A stretch of DNA of 10,046 nucleotides from an uncultured Burkholderiales bacterium. Its GTDB lineage: Bacteria; Pseudomonadota; Gammaproteobacteria; Burkholderiales; Burkholderiaceae_C. Positions 1-6,329 of the stretch are shown here, one piece after another. Position numbers and translations under genes: made by a program. The notes under the pieces were generated by a model. That model worked only from the letters and a program-made list of their open reading frames with translations, did no database searches and was not told the DNA's origin. Position 1 is the first letter of the stretch. Each line of letters opens with the position of its first letter. The DNA is taken from assembly GCA_903856995.1 (NCBI GenBank), contig CAIODK010000209.1, positions 1 through 10,046 of the forward strand, in the 5' to 3' direction.

Positions 1-209
1 ACATCATCATTGGCTCGTGGTGCGGCAAGAAGTTTCGGCCCGAAAAAGTGGCTGCACGGGAAGGCTGGCAAGACGTGCCAGCGGTGCGCAACCACCAGGT
101 GTTTGAAATTAAGTCGGCTGACATCTTGCAGCCCGGGCCCGCTGCGTTGACGGATGGCGTGGCGCAGATGCACCAGATCATCAAACGCTGGGAGGCGGCC
201 TATGCTTAG
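1..209 (+). CDS. C-terminal part of a BtuF-like cobalamin-binding protein (5' end outside window)
   Basis: The frame that starts at base 3 is open from the window edge to a TAG at 207-209 and gives about 68 residues. It begins IIIGSWCGKKFRPEKVAA, followed by a GW, a VPAVRNHQVFEIKS segment and ILQPGPAALTDG. This is the C-terminal lobe of the Fe/B12 periplasmic-binding fold (Peripla_BP_2). From memory, the SWCGKKFRPE and LQPGPAALTDG motifs mark the Burkholderiales proteins annotated as cobalamin-binding protein. Members of that group that I recall often lack a signal peptide, but the N terminus is outside the window, so export cannot be judged here. The stop overlaps the start of the next binding-protein gene by 8 bases, which suggests one transcript. 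Family assignment is strong; the ligand (cobalamin or another corrinoid) is inferred from the btuCD-cobQ context. Confidence 0.85.
   Translation, partial: IIIGSWCGKKFRPEKVAAREGWQDVPAVRNHQVFEIKSADILQPGPAALTDGVAQMHQIIKRWEAAYA
191..195 (+). promoter_or_regulatory. Ribosome binding site for btuF, inside the preceding gene
   Basis: A perfect GGAGG lies 6 bases upstream of the ATG at 202. It decides the start: the in-frame ATG at 154 would add 16 residues (MAWRRCTR...) in front of an otherwise normal signal peptide and has no comparable site. Confidence 0.8.
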
Positions 210-1086
210 ACGCATCATGGTGTTATCAGCCTTGTTGCTGACCAGCAGCCTGGCGCAAGCTGTGGTGTTGCGTGATGACCGCCAGATAGAGGTGACCATT
301 GCCAAACCACCCCAACGCATCGTCAGCCTGTTGCCTTCGCTCACCGAGACGGTGTGTGCATTGGGGCAGTGCCAAAAGTTGGTGGGTGTCGACCGTTATT
401 CCAATTGGCCCGAAAGCCTCGCCAAGCTACCGCGCATGGGCGGCGGCATTGACCCGAACATTGAGAGCGTGGTAGCTGCCAAACCCGACTTGGTGTTGAT
501 GGCCACCTCAGCGCGTGGGGCCGAACGCTTGCAGGCCTTGGGGCTCAACGTCTTGACTTTTGAACCACGTTCGCACGCGGATGTGCAGCGTGTCATGCAC
601 CTCGTGGCGCAAGCTTTGGATGTGCCTGTGCAAGAGAGTGACCGCGTATGGCGACACATCGATGCAGCCGTGAATGCTGCGGCGCAATCTATTCCTGCGC
701 AGGCCAAAGGCCAGCGCGTGTATTTTGAGGTGAGCCGTGCGCCGTATGGTGCCAGCGAGTCATCGTTCATTGGCGAGACATTGCAACGCTTGGGCGCGCG
801 CAACATCTTGCCTGCATCGCTTGGGCCGTTCCCCAAAATCAATCCTGAGTATGTGGTGCGTGCGCAGCCTGACATCATCATGGTCGGCGATAGCAACTAC
901 GCCGACATGAGCACACGCCCCGGTTGGCAAAACATGCGTGCCATGCGCACGCAGCGTGTGTGTCATTTCAAGTCGGAAGAGTCTGATGTGCTGGTGCGTG
1001 CAGGCCCGCGCATGGCCGAGGCCGCACGCTTGATGGCCAAGTGTTTGATAGACAAAGCCGTCGATCAACCGAAAGGGAAGCCATGA
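202..1086 (+). CDS. btuF: Periplasmic corrinoid (vitamin B12) binding protein, BtuF-like
   Basis: Solute-binding protein of a B12-type ABC importer; it would bind a corrinoid in the periplasm and hand it to BtuCD. The product is 294 residues. It opens with a signal peptide (MLRR, a hydrophobic stretch at residues 6-16, likely cleavage after AQA at 18-20). The Peripla_BP_2 fold follows: RIVSLLPSLTETVCALG at 39-55, LVGVDRYSNWP at 60-70, a GGGIDPNIE segment near 80-88 and AAKPDLVLM at 92-100. The second lobe has VYFEVSRAPYGA near 173-184 and PEYVVRAQPDIIMVG at 215-229. The start at 202 is chosen for the GGAGG site and the signal peptide. The stop overlaps the btuC start by 4 bases (ATGA). Placement beside BtuC, BtuD and CobQ supports a corrinoid ligand, but the family also includes siderophore binders, so the ligand is inferred. 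It follows a second BtuF-like gene, making a tandem pair. Confidence 0.87.
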   Translation: MLRRIMVLSALLLTSSLAQAVVLRDDRQIEVTIAKPPQRIVSLLPSLTETVCALGQCQKLVGVDRYSNWPESLAKLPRMGGGIDPNIESVVAAKPDLVLMATSARGAERLQALGLNVLTFEPRSHADVQRVMHLVAQALDVPVQESDRVWRHIDAAVNAAAQSIPAQAKGQRVYFEVSRAPYGASESSFIGETLQRLGARNILPASLGPFPKINPEYVVRAQPDIIMVGDSNYADMSTRPGWQNMRAMRTQRVCHFKSEESDVLVRAGPRMAEAARLMAKCLIDKAVDQPKGKP

Positions 1087-2114
1087 CGAATCACGGAGCG
1101 CGTTGGTCGCCGCTGTGGGTGGCTCTTAGTTTGTTTGTTTTGTGTGTCCTCGGCATTGCGCTGGGCAGCGCCGTCGGCAGCACAGGGCTTGAAAGCTGGC
1201 TCAATGCGCGCCAAGACGACATTGCTTGGCAAATCGTGTGGGACATTCGTTTGCCTCGCAGCGTGGGCGCTTGTGCGGCGGGTGCGTTGTTGGGCTTGGC
1301 CGGTGCATTGGCACAAGGCTTGTTTCGCAACCCCTTGGCTGACCCGTATTTGCTGGGCAGTGCATCGGGCGCATCGCTGGGTGTGGCGGTGGCCTTGGCA
1401 CTGTTTGGAGGCAATCCGTTTGCGACCGAATTCTTGGCCCGCTTGGGTTTGACGGGCGCAGCGTTTGTGGGCGCTGTGTTGGCTGTGCTGCTCACGCTGG
1501 TGTTGGCGCGTGGTGTGCAGCACACCTTGCGTCTGTTGTTGGCGGGTGTGATTGTGGGTGTGGTGCTGGGGGCGGTGGCGTCGCTCATCACCCTCATGCG
1601 CCCCGATGTGTTGCAGGGCATGCAAGGATTTTTATTGGGTTCGACCAGCTTCATTGGCTGGAACGCTTGCGTGTTGATGTTGGGCGTGTTGCTGGTGTGC
1701 GTGGTCTTGTCGTTTGTTTTGAGCCGTGTGTTGGATGCCTTGACATTGGGTGACGCCACCGCCTTGAGTTTGGGCTTGCCACTCGCACCTGTGCGTGTCG
1801 CGTTGGTGTGCGTGTTGGCTTTGGCTACAGGCACTGCGGTAGCGCAAACAGGTTTGGTGGCGTTTGTGGGGTTGGCTGCGCCGCACCTTGTGCGCTCGCT
1901 GGTGAAGGCCAAACACAACTGGATTGTGTTGTTGTCCACGTTGATGGGCGGCGCGTTGCTTTTGGCGGCTGACTTGTTGGCGCGCATGTTGCTGTCACCA
2001 CAAGAAATGCCTGTGGGTGTGCTGACAGCTGTTTTGGGTGGTGGCTACTTGCTGTGGCTGATGTACCGCAGCCAAATGACGCACGCAAGTCAACGCGCGG
2101 GGGCTGTGCGATGA
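1083..2114 (+). CDS. btuC: Corrinoid ABC transporter permease, BtuC-like (FecCD family)
   Basis: Inner-membrane permease of the B12/siderophore importer family, normally a homodimer with about ten membrane helices per subunit. The product is 343 residues, the usual size. Hydrophobic segments run throughout. Family motifs are present: RLPRSVGACAAGALLGLAG at 56-74, then ALAQGLFRNPLADPYLLGS at 75-93, GLVAFVGLAAPHLVR at 257-271 (the cytoplasmic coupling region that meets the ATPase) and EMPVGVLTAVLGGGYLLWLM at 308-327. The ATG at 1083 overlaps the btuF stop by 4 bases and follows a purine-rich GAAAGGGAAG. An in-frame ATG at 1041 lies inside btuF and would add 14 polar residues, so it was rejected. 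It cannot be separated from a haem or siderophore permease by sequence alone; the adjacent cobQ favours corrinoids. Confidence 0.9.
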   Translation: MTNHGARWSPLWVALSLFVLCVLGIALGSAVGSTGLESWLNARQDDIAWQIVWDIRLPRSVGACAAGALLGLAGALAQGLFRNPLADPYLLGSASGASLGVAVALALFGGNPFATEFLARLGLTGAAFVGAVLAVLLTLVLARGVQHTLRLLLAGVIVGVVLGAVASLITLMRPDVLQGMQGFLLGSTSFIGWNACVLMLGVLLVCVVLSFVLSRVLDALTLGDATALSLGLPLAPVRVALVCVLALATGTAVAQTGLVAFVGLAAPHLVRSLVKAKHNWIVLLSTLMGGALLLAADLLARMLLSPQEMPVGVLTAVLGGGYLLWLMYRSQMTHASQRAGAVR

Positions 2115-2896
2115 ATCTACCCACCATGGCCCTGCGCGTACGCGATGTGCATGTGTCTCTTGCGGGGCAAGAGGTGTTGCACGGCATCGATATTTCATTT
2201 GTGTCGGGCCGCTGGACCAGCATCGTCGGCCCCAACGGCGCAGGTAAATCCACGTTGCTCAAAGCTTTGGCAGGTTTGCTGCCCGTGACTGGCCGCATCT
2301 TTTTGTTTGACCAAGAGCTCATGGCGATGGACCGCAAACAACGTGCACAGCAGCTGTCGTGGTTGGGTCAAAACGAATCTGCGTCCGATGACTTGCGCGT
2401 GTGGGACGTGGTCATGCTCGGGCGCATGCCTCACCAAGATTGGTTGGCTGCACCCAATGCGCACGACCATGCGGTGGTTGAAACTGCGCTGCAAGCCACA
2501 CAGGCTTGGGATTGGCGCGAGCGTTCCTTAGGCCAACTCTCTGGCGGTGAGCGTCAACGCGTGTTGCTATCTCGCGCCATGGCGGTGCAAGCGCAAGTGA
2601 TGTTGATGGACGAACCATTGGCAAACCTTGACCCGCCACACCAAGTGGATTGGCTTGAGCAAGTGCGTTGCCTCACGTCACAAGGCACCACGGTGATCAG
2701 CGTCTTGCACGAAGTGGGCATGGCCTTGCATGCCGACGACATGGTGGTCATGCAAGCAGGACGCGTGGTGCACCAAGGTGCATGTACCGATGCCGCCACA
2801 CACCGAGCGGTAGAGGCCGTGTTTGACATGCGCATTGCCATTCATTCGCTGGATGGTCAGTGGGTGGCGGTGCCTAAGCTATTGCCCACGCCATGA
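2111..2896 (+). CDS. btuD: Corrinoid ABC transporter ATP-binding protein, BtuD-like
   Basis: Cytoplasmic ATPase that powers the BtuC permease. The product is 261 residues with every expected nucleotide-binding element: Walker A GPNGAGKST at 40-48, Q-loop glutamine in WLGQNE at about 87, ABC signature LSGGERQR at 143-150, Walker B VMLMDEP at 163-169 followed by LANLD at 170-174, and the H-loop histidine in VLHEVG at 200. The ATG at 2111 overlaps the btuC stop by 4 bases; MALRV, five codons later, is a possible alternative start. The in-frame ATG at 2054 lies within btuC and was rejected. The gene in turn overlaps cobQ by 4 bases. The site upstream of the start is a weak Shine-Dalgarno, so translation probably depends on coupling. 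No key residue is missing. Confidence 0.92.
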   Translation: MNLPTMALRVRDVHVSLAGQEVLHGIDISFVSGRWTSIVGPNGAGKSTLLKALAGLLPVTGRIFLFDQELMAMDRKQRAQQLSWLGQNESASDDLRVWDVVMLGRMPHQDWLAAPNAHDHAVVETALQATQAWDWRERSLGQLSGGERQRVLLSRAMAVQAQVMLMDEPLANLDPPHQVDWLEQVRCLTSQGTTVISVLHEVGMALHADDMVVMQAGRVVHQGACTDAATHRAVEAVFDMRIAIHSLDGQWVAVPKLLPTP

Positions 2897-4359
2897 CGGC
2901 CAAGTGTGTGATGGTGTTGGGCACCTCCAGTGGCGCTGGCAAGAGCTGGCTCACCACGGCGCTGTGCCGTTGGTATGCGCGTCAAGGTTTCAAGGTCGCC
3001 CCGTTCAAAGCGCAGAACATGAGCAACAACGCCAGGGTTGTCGCTTCACACAATGGCCTCGGCGAAGTGGGCTCTGCCCAATACTTTCAAGCGCTGGCCG
3101 CCAAAGCTGAGCCTGATGTGCGCATGAACCCTTTACTCCTGAAGCCTGAGGCAGACACGCACAGCCAAGTGGTGTTGTTGGGCGAAGTCAACCACGAGCT
3201 CACCCAAACGCCTTGGCGCGGTCGCAGCGAAAAAGTGTGGCCTCAAATTGCTGCTTCGCTCGATGCCCTGCGCGCCGAAAACGATGTGGTGGTGATTGAA
3301 GGCGCCGGTTCGCCCGCAGAGATCAACCTCATGGCCAGCGACATCGTCAACCTGCGTGTGGCACGCCACGCAGACGCCCGCTGCTTGCTGGTGACTGACA
3401 TCGACAAAGGCGGGGCGTTCGCGCATTTGTACGGCACATGGGCTTTACTGCCAGCCGAAGACCAAGCGCGAATCAGTGGTTTTGTGTTGAATAAATTTCG
3501 AGGCGATGCCTCCTTGTTGGCGCCTGCGCCAGAGATGCTGCAAACGCTGACAGGTGTGCCCACCGTGGCGGTGCTGCCCATGTGGTGGCAACACGGCTTG
3601 CCTGAAGAAGACGGCGTGTTTGATGACCGCAGCCGTGCCACAGGCGTGGTGACCCAAACGGTGGCTGTGGTGGCCTACCCACGCATCAGCAATCTCGATG
3701 AGTTTCAACCGCTCAAAAATGTCCCCGGCGTGCGCTTGCTTTGGGCGCGCAGCCCTGCAGACTTGGCGGGTTTGCAGACGAACGATTGGGTCATCCTCCC
3801 CGGCTCCAAGCACACCAGCAGCGACTTGGCTTGGCTGCGCTCGCAGGCCCTAGATGCCGCAATTGCCAAACACGCCGAACGGGGCGGCGCCGTATTGGGA
3901 ATCTGCGGCGGGTTGCAGATGTTGGGTGAGGCGTTGATTGACACCCACGGCATCGATGGCAATGCGGCCGGTTTAGGTCTGTTACCCGTGGTCACGCAAT
4001 TCGCCGCTGACAAAACCGTGCGCCGCACCGCCGCGACGTTTGGTGCGGTACGCGGCGCCTGGTCCGCGTTGTCGCGCGTGCCTGCCAGCGGCTACGAAAT
4101 TCACCACGGCCAAACACAGGCGCACGCTGCCATGGCCGCTGCAGGGCAGATCGCGCATGAAGTGATGCCGGGCCTCGCGTGGCAGAACGAGGCCGGCAAC
4201 GTGATGGGCTCTTACCTGCACGGTTTGTTTGAAGACCCTGCGGTGTTGCAAGCCTTGTTTGGTGCGCAAACACCCACGCTAGAGACGGTGTTTGAAGGCT
4301 TGGCCGATTACTTGGACCAACACATAGCCACCGAGGTCTTGCACGGTTTGATCGCCTGA
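2893..4359 (+). CDS. cobQ: Cobyric acid synthase CobQ (glutamine-hydrolysing)
   Basis: CobQ adds amide groups from glutamine, using ATP, to four carboxylates (b, d, e and g) of adenosylcobyrinic acid a,c-diamide to make adenosylcobyric acid, in the cytoplasm. The product is 488 residues, the family's normal length. The N-terminal synthetase domain has the P-loop-like GTSSGAGKSWL at 10-20, followed by FKVAPFKAQNMSNNA at 33-47, VVVIEGAGSPAEINL at 132-146 and VTDIDKGGAFA at 167-177. The C-terminal triad-type glutamine amidotransferase domain has the nucleophile Cys338 in VLGICGGLQMLG, the CobQ motif GYEIHHGQT at 400-408 and catalytic His443 in GSYLHGLFED. It overlaps btuD by 4 bases. Its position after the importer suggests that imported incomplete corrinoids feed late cobamide synthesis, or simply that both are co-regulated by B12 status. 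The protein appears intact. Confidence 0.97.
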   Translation: MTAKCVMVLGTSSGAGKSWLTTALCRWYARQGFKVAPFKAQNMSNNARVVASHNGLGEVGSAQYFQALAAKAEPDVRMNPLLLKPEADTHSQVVLLGEVNHELTQTPWRGRSEKVWPQIAASLDALRAENDVVVIEGAGSPAEINLMASDIVNLRVARHADARCLLVTDIDKGGAFAHLYGTWALLPAEDQARISGFVLNKFRGDASLLAPAPEMLQTLTGVPTVAVLPMWWQHGLPEEDGVFDDRSRATGVVTQTVAVVAYPRISNLDEFQPLKNVPGVRLLWARSPADLAGLQTNDWVILPGSKHTSSDLAWLRSQALDAAIAKHAERGGAVLGICGGLQMLGEALIDTHGIDGNAAGLGLLPVVTQFAADKTVRRTAATFGAVRGAWSALSRVPASGYEIHHGQTQAHAAMAAAGQIAHEVMPGLAWQNEAGNVMGSYLHGLFEDPAVLQALFGAQTPTLETVFEGLADYLDQHIATEVLHGLIA

Positions 4360-4443
4360 ACCTTTGTCTCTACGGGGACACGCTGCTGCACTGTGCGTTG
4401 CTAAAAGGTTGAAGATCTGCAGACTTGTATTGGAGATCAACCC
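4360..4443 (+). promoter_or_regulatory. Intergenic spacer with ribosome binding site for the downstream operon
   Basis: This is the only sizeable gap between genes, 84 bases, and the natural break between the corrinoid and organic-acid operons. GGAGA at 4432-4436 lies 7 bases before the ATG at 4444 and is a good ribosome binding site. GGTTGA at 4407-4412 can pair with TCAACC at 4437-4442, which would put the ribosome binding site in the loop of a weak 6-bp stem. An 8-base palindrome TCTGCAGA sits at 4416-4423. I found no convincing -35/-10 pair and no hairpin followed by a T-run, so a promoter here is expected from gene order but not shown. Confidence 0.4.
4365..4380 (+). other. Small stem-loop with a UACG tetraloop after cobQ
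   Basis: TGTCTC (4365-4370) pairs with GGGACA (4375-4380) around TACG, giving six base pairs including one G-U. The loop is closed by C-G, which matches the unusually stable cUNCGg tetraloop class. It starts 6 bases after the cobQ stop, a suitable place for a 3'-end stabilising hairpin, but no T-tract follows, so I do not call it an intrinsic terminator. Confidence 0.35.
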
Positions 4444-5433
4444 ATGTTCAAACTTTCGTTGAGGATGCGCCGTTTGGCAGTGTGTGCGCTGTCTTACAGT
4501 GTGGTGTGCGTTAGCAGCGTGATGGCGCAATCCAGCTATCCCAGTCGACCCATCTTGATGGTGGTGCCACAAACAGCGGGCGGCACGAATGACATTGTGG
4601 GACGCGTCGTCAGCCAAAAACTTTCTGAGGTGTTGGGCTCACCCGTCGCGGTCGAGAACCGGCCCGGCGCTGGCGGCAACATCGGGACCCAGTTCGTGGG
4701 TAAGTCCAACAAAGATGGCTACACCCTATTGATGACGATCAGCAGCAGCCAAGCCATTAACCCAGCGCTCTACAAGAACCCGGGCTTCGATCCAGTCAAA
4801 GACTTCAAGCCCGTGGCCTTGATTGGTTCGGTTCCAAATGTGCTTTTGGCCCATCCCGACTTTGCCCCCAATTCGATGAAAGAGCTCATTGCCTTGGCGA
4901 AACAAAAGCCCGGGCATTACCAATACGCATCAGCCGGTAACGGCACGCTGAACCATTTGCTGGGCGAGATGCTCAACACCATGGCTGGCATTGACTTGCA
5001 GCACGTGCCCTACAAAGGTGTGGCGCCTGCATTGAACGATGTCTTGGGTGGGCAGTTGCCACTGGTGTTTGCCAGCGTGCCTGCGTCACTGGCCCATATC
5101 AAGGCGGGCAAACTCAAACCTTTGGCTGTGAGCAGTGCGCGCCGCTCGCCTGCGTTACCGGATGTGCCTGCTCTGGCAGAAGCCGTGCCGGGCTACAGCG
5201 GCACGCTGTGGATCGGTTTGTTCGCCCCCGCGGGTGTGCCTGCTGAGGTCTTGTCTAAATTAGAAGAGAGCATGGGCAAAGCCCTCGCTTCCAAAGACCT
5301 GCGCGACAAACTGGAGTTGCAGGGGGTTGAGCTCGCGCCACCCACCACGCCCGAACAATTTGCAAAACTTTTGAACGAGGACATCGCGCGTTGGTCTCAA
5401 ATTGTCAAAACCTCTGGCGCTTCGATCGATTGA
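4444..5433 (+). CDS. Tripartite tricarboxylate transporter substrate-binding protein (Bug/TctC family)
   Basis: Exported solute-binding protein of the Bug family, which typically binds small carboxylates and similar metabolites for TctAB-type transporters or for sensing. The product is 329 residues, the usual length. The signal peptide covers residues 1-28 with a likely cleavage after VMA. The mature protein starts with the family hallmark YPSRPILMVVP, then QTAGGTNDIVGRVV near 43-56 and the VENRPGAGGNIGT segment that lines the ligand pocket. Further hallmarks are YQYASAGNGTLNHL, VPYKGVAPALNDVLGGQ and a late PALPDVPALAE. The ligand cannot be read from sequence. Being first in an operon with CoA-transferase and hydratase genes suggests it binds the acid those enzymes degrade. 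No membrane partners (TctA/TctB) are in the window. It ends 3 bases before the hydratase start. Confidence 0.93.
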   Translation: MFKLSLRMRRLAVCALSYSVVCVSSVMAQSSYPSRPILMVVPQTAGGTNDIVGRVVSQKLSEVLGSPVAVENRPGAGGNIGTQFVGKSNKDGYTLLMTISSSQAINPALYKNPGFDPVKDFKPVALIGSVPNVLLAHPDFAPNSMKELIALAKQKPGHYQYASAGNGTLNHLLGEMLNTMAGIDLQHVPYKGVAPALNDVLGGQLPLVFASVPASLAHIKAGKLKPLAVSSARRSPALPDVPALAEAVPGYSGTLWIGLFAPAGVPAEVLSKLEESMGKALASKDLRDKLELQGVELAPPTTPEQFAKLLNEDIARWSQIVKTSGASID

Positions 5434-5436
5434 TGT

Positions 5437-6312
5437 ATGACCACACACCTTGACCCGCACACACTCGCGCATTTGCAAACGTGGCAAGGCCGCAGCGAAA
5501 CCCTGGATGACCTGATCACCCCCGCACCCCTGCATGCGCTGAGCGCCACGCTCGACCGTGATGACCCGTTAGCGCAACAAGGCACAGAGCTGCCGCCGCT
5601 GTGGCATTGGTTATTTTTTCTGCCGCATCACCGTCAACGTGATATCGGTCCAGACGGCCACGCCAAGCGGGGTGGCTTTTTGCCACCCGTGCCGTTTCCA
5701 CGTCGTATGTGGGCGGGAGGGCGTTTGCAGTGGCACGCCCCATTGCGGGTGGGGGACATCGTCAAGCGCGTGTCCACCATTGAATCGGTCACACACAAGT
5801 CGGGCCGCACGGGCGACTTGCTGTTCGTCGTCGTCAAGCACGAGGTGCACAACGCGCAGGGTTTGTGCTTGACCGAAGCGCACGACATCGTGTACCGACC
5901 TGCGGCGCAACTGGGCGATCCGGTGCCCACCGCACTGGCTGCCCCGACCGACGCCTTGTGGTCACGCGATGTGACGCCCGATGACGTGCTGCTGTTTCGA
6001 TATTCGGCACTCACCTTCAATGGCCACCGCATTCACTATGACCGCAAATATGTGACGGAAGTAGAGGGCTATCCAGGCCTCATCGTGCACGGCCCCTTGA
6101 TCGCCACGTGGTTGGTCGACTTGGTGCGTCGCCACACAGACCGCCCCATCCAACGCTTTGAATTCAAAGCGTTGAGGCCCACGTTTGAGTGCGGTGACCA
6201 TCGAACCATGCGTGTGTGCGGCCAACCCGAGACCGATGGCAAACAGGTGCGCCTGTGGGCCCAAGACCATGAGGGCTGGCTCACCATGCAAGCCACAGTT
6301 GAGCTCGCTTAA
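5437..6312 (+). CDS. MaoC/HTD2-like acyl-CoA hydratase, mesaconyl-C4-CoA or itaconyl-CoA hydratase type
   Basis: Predicted hot-dog-fold hydratase of the COG3777 type, whose characterised relatives hydrate mesaconyl-C4-CoA or itaconyl-CoA to citramalyl-CoA. The product is 291 residues, consistent with a double hot-dog protein. The N-terminal FAS1-like half includes LPPLWHWLFFLP at 52-63, GGFLPPVPFPRRMWAGGRL at 79-97 and the LRVGDIV strand at 103-109. The C-terminal half has FRYSALTFNGHRIHYD at 187-202 and YPGLIVHGPL at 212-221. Compared with the classical R-hydratase motif (SGDxNPxHxD), the usual Asp position carries His197, with His200 and Asp202 retained; I recall this as normal for this subfamily. 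ATG 5437 is the first start after the in-frame stop at 5431-5433, with only a weak ribosome site, so translation is probably coupled to the binding-protein gene. The fatty-acid dehydratase Htd2 is related, so substrate is inferred from neighbours. A 24-base palindrome lies in the coding sequence at 6151-6174. Confidence 0.85.
   Translation: MTTHLDPHTLAHLQTWQGRSETLDDLITPAPLHALSATLDRDDPLAQQGTELPPLWHWLFFLPHHRQRDIGPDGHAKRGGFLPPVPFPRRMWAGGRLQWHAPLRVGDIVKRVSTIESVTHKSGRTGDLLFVVVKHEVHNAQGLCLTEAHDIVYRPAAQLGDPVPTALAAPTDALWSRDVTPDDVLLFRYSALTFNGHRIHYDRKYVTEVEGYPGLIVHGPLIATWLVDLVRRHTDRPIQRFEFKALRPTFECGDHRTMRVCGQPETDGKQVRLWAQDHEGWLTMQATVELA
6151..6174. repeat. Perfect 24-base palindrome inside the hydratase gene
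   Basis: The half-site CAACGCTTTGAA is followed immediately by its exact reverse complement TTCAAAGCGTTG. Symmetry stops at both flanks (C at 6150, A at 6175). It encodes residues 239-246 (QRFEFKAL), in a segment that I recall as conserved in this protein family. As RNA it could fold into a 10-bp stem with an AAUU loop; as DNA it is a fully symmetric site. Confidence 0.9.
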
Positions 6313-6329
6313 TTTTTTTTGAGACATTG

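Noticed and set aside
154..201. Earlier in-frame ATG for btuF at 154
   Set aside because: It adds 16 arginine-rich residues ahead of a complete signal peptide and lies deep inside the preceding gene, whereas ATG 202 has a perfect GGAGG at the right distance.
1091..1987. Long antisense open frame of 298 codons opposite btuC
   Set aside because: Its translation is low-complexity (Asn-, Thr-, Ala- and Pro-rich), matches no family I know, and arises from the codon bias of the convincing BtuC frame on the other strand. The other antisense frames across the window were rejected for the same reason.
4360..4443. Cobalamin riboswitch in the intergenic spacer
   Set aside because: At 84 bases the spacer is too short for a typical B12 riboswitch, and I see no B12-box-like sequence. 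A riboswitch for the btu-cobQ genes would be expected upstream of the window.
6313..6320. Run of eight T between the hydratase and the acyl-CoA dehydrogenase, considered as a terminator
   Set aside because: No stable hairpin lies directly upstream; the best is a 5-bp stem with a 9-base loop ending about 20 bases earlier. The genes also form a tight operon. A sequencing or slippage effect at this homopolymer cannot be excluded but would not affect either reading frame.
6327..6329. TTG as start codon of the acyl-CoA dehydrogenase
   Set aside because: The ATG follows immediately at 6330, and nothing favours the rarer TTG codon.
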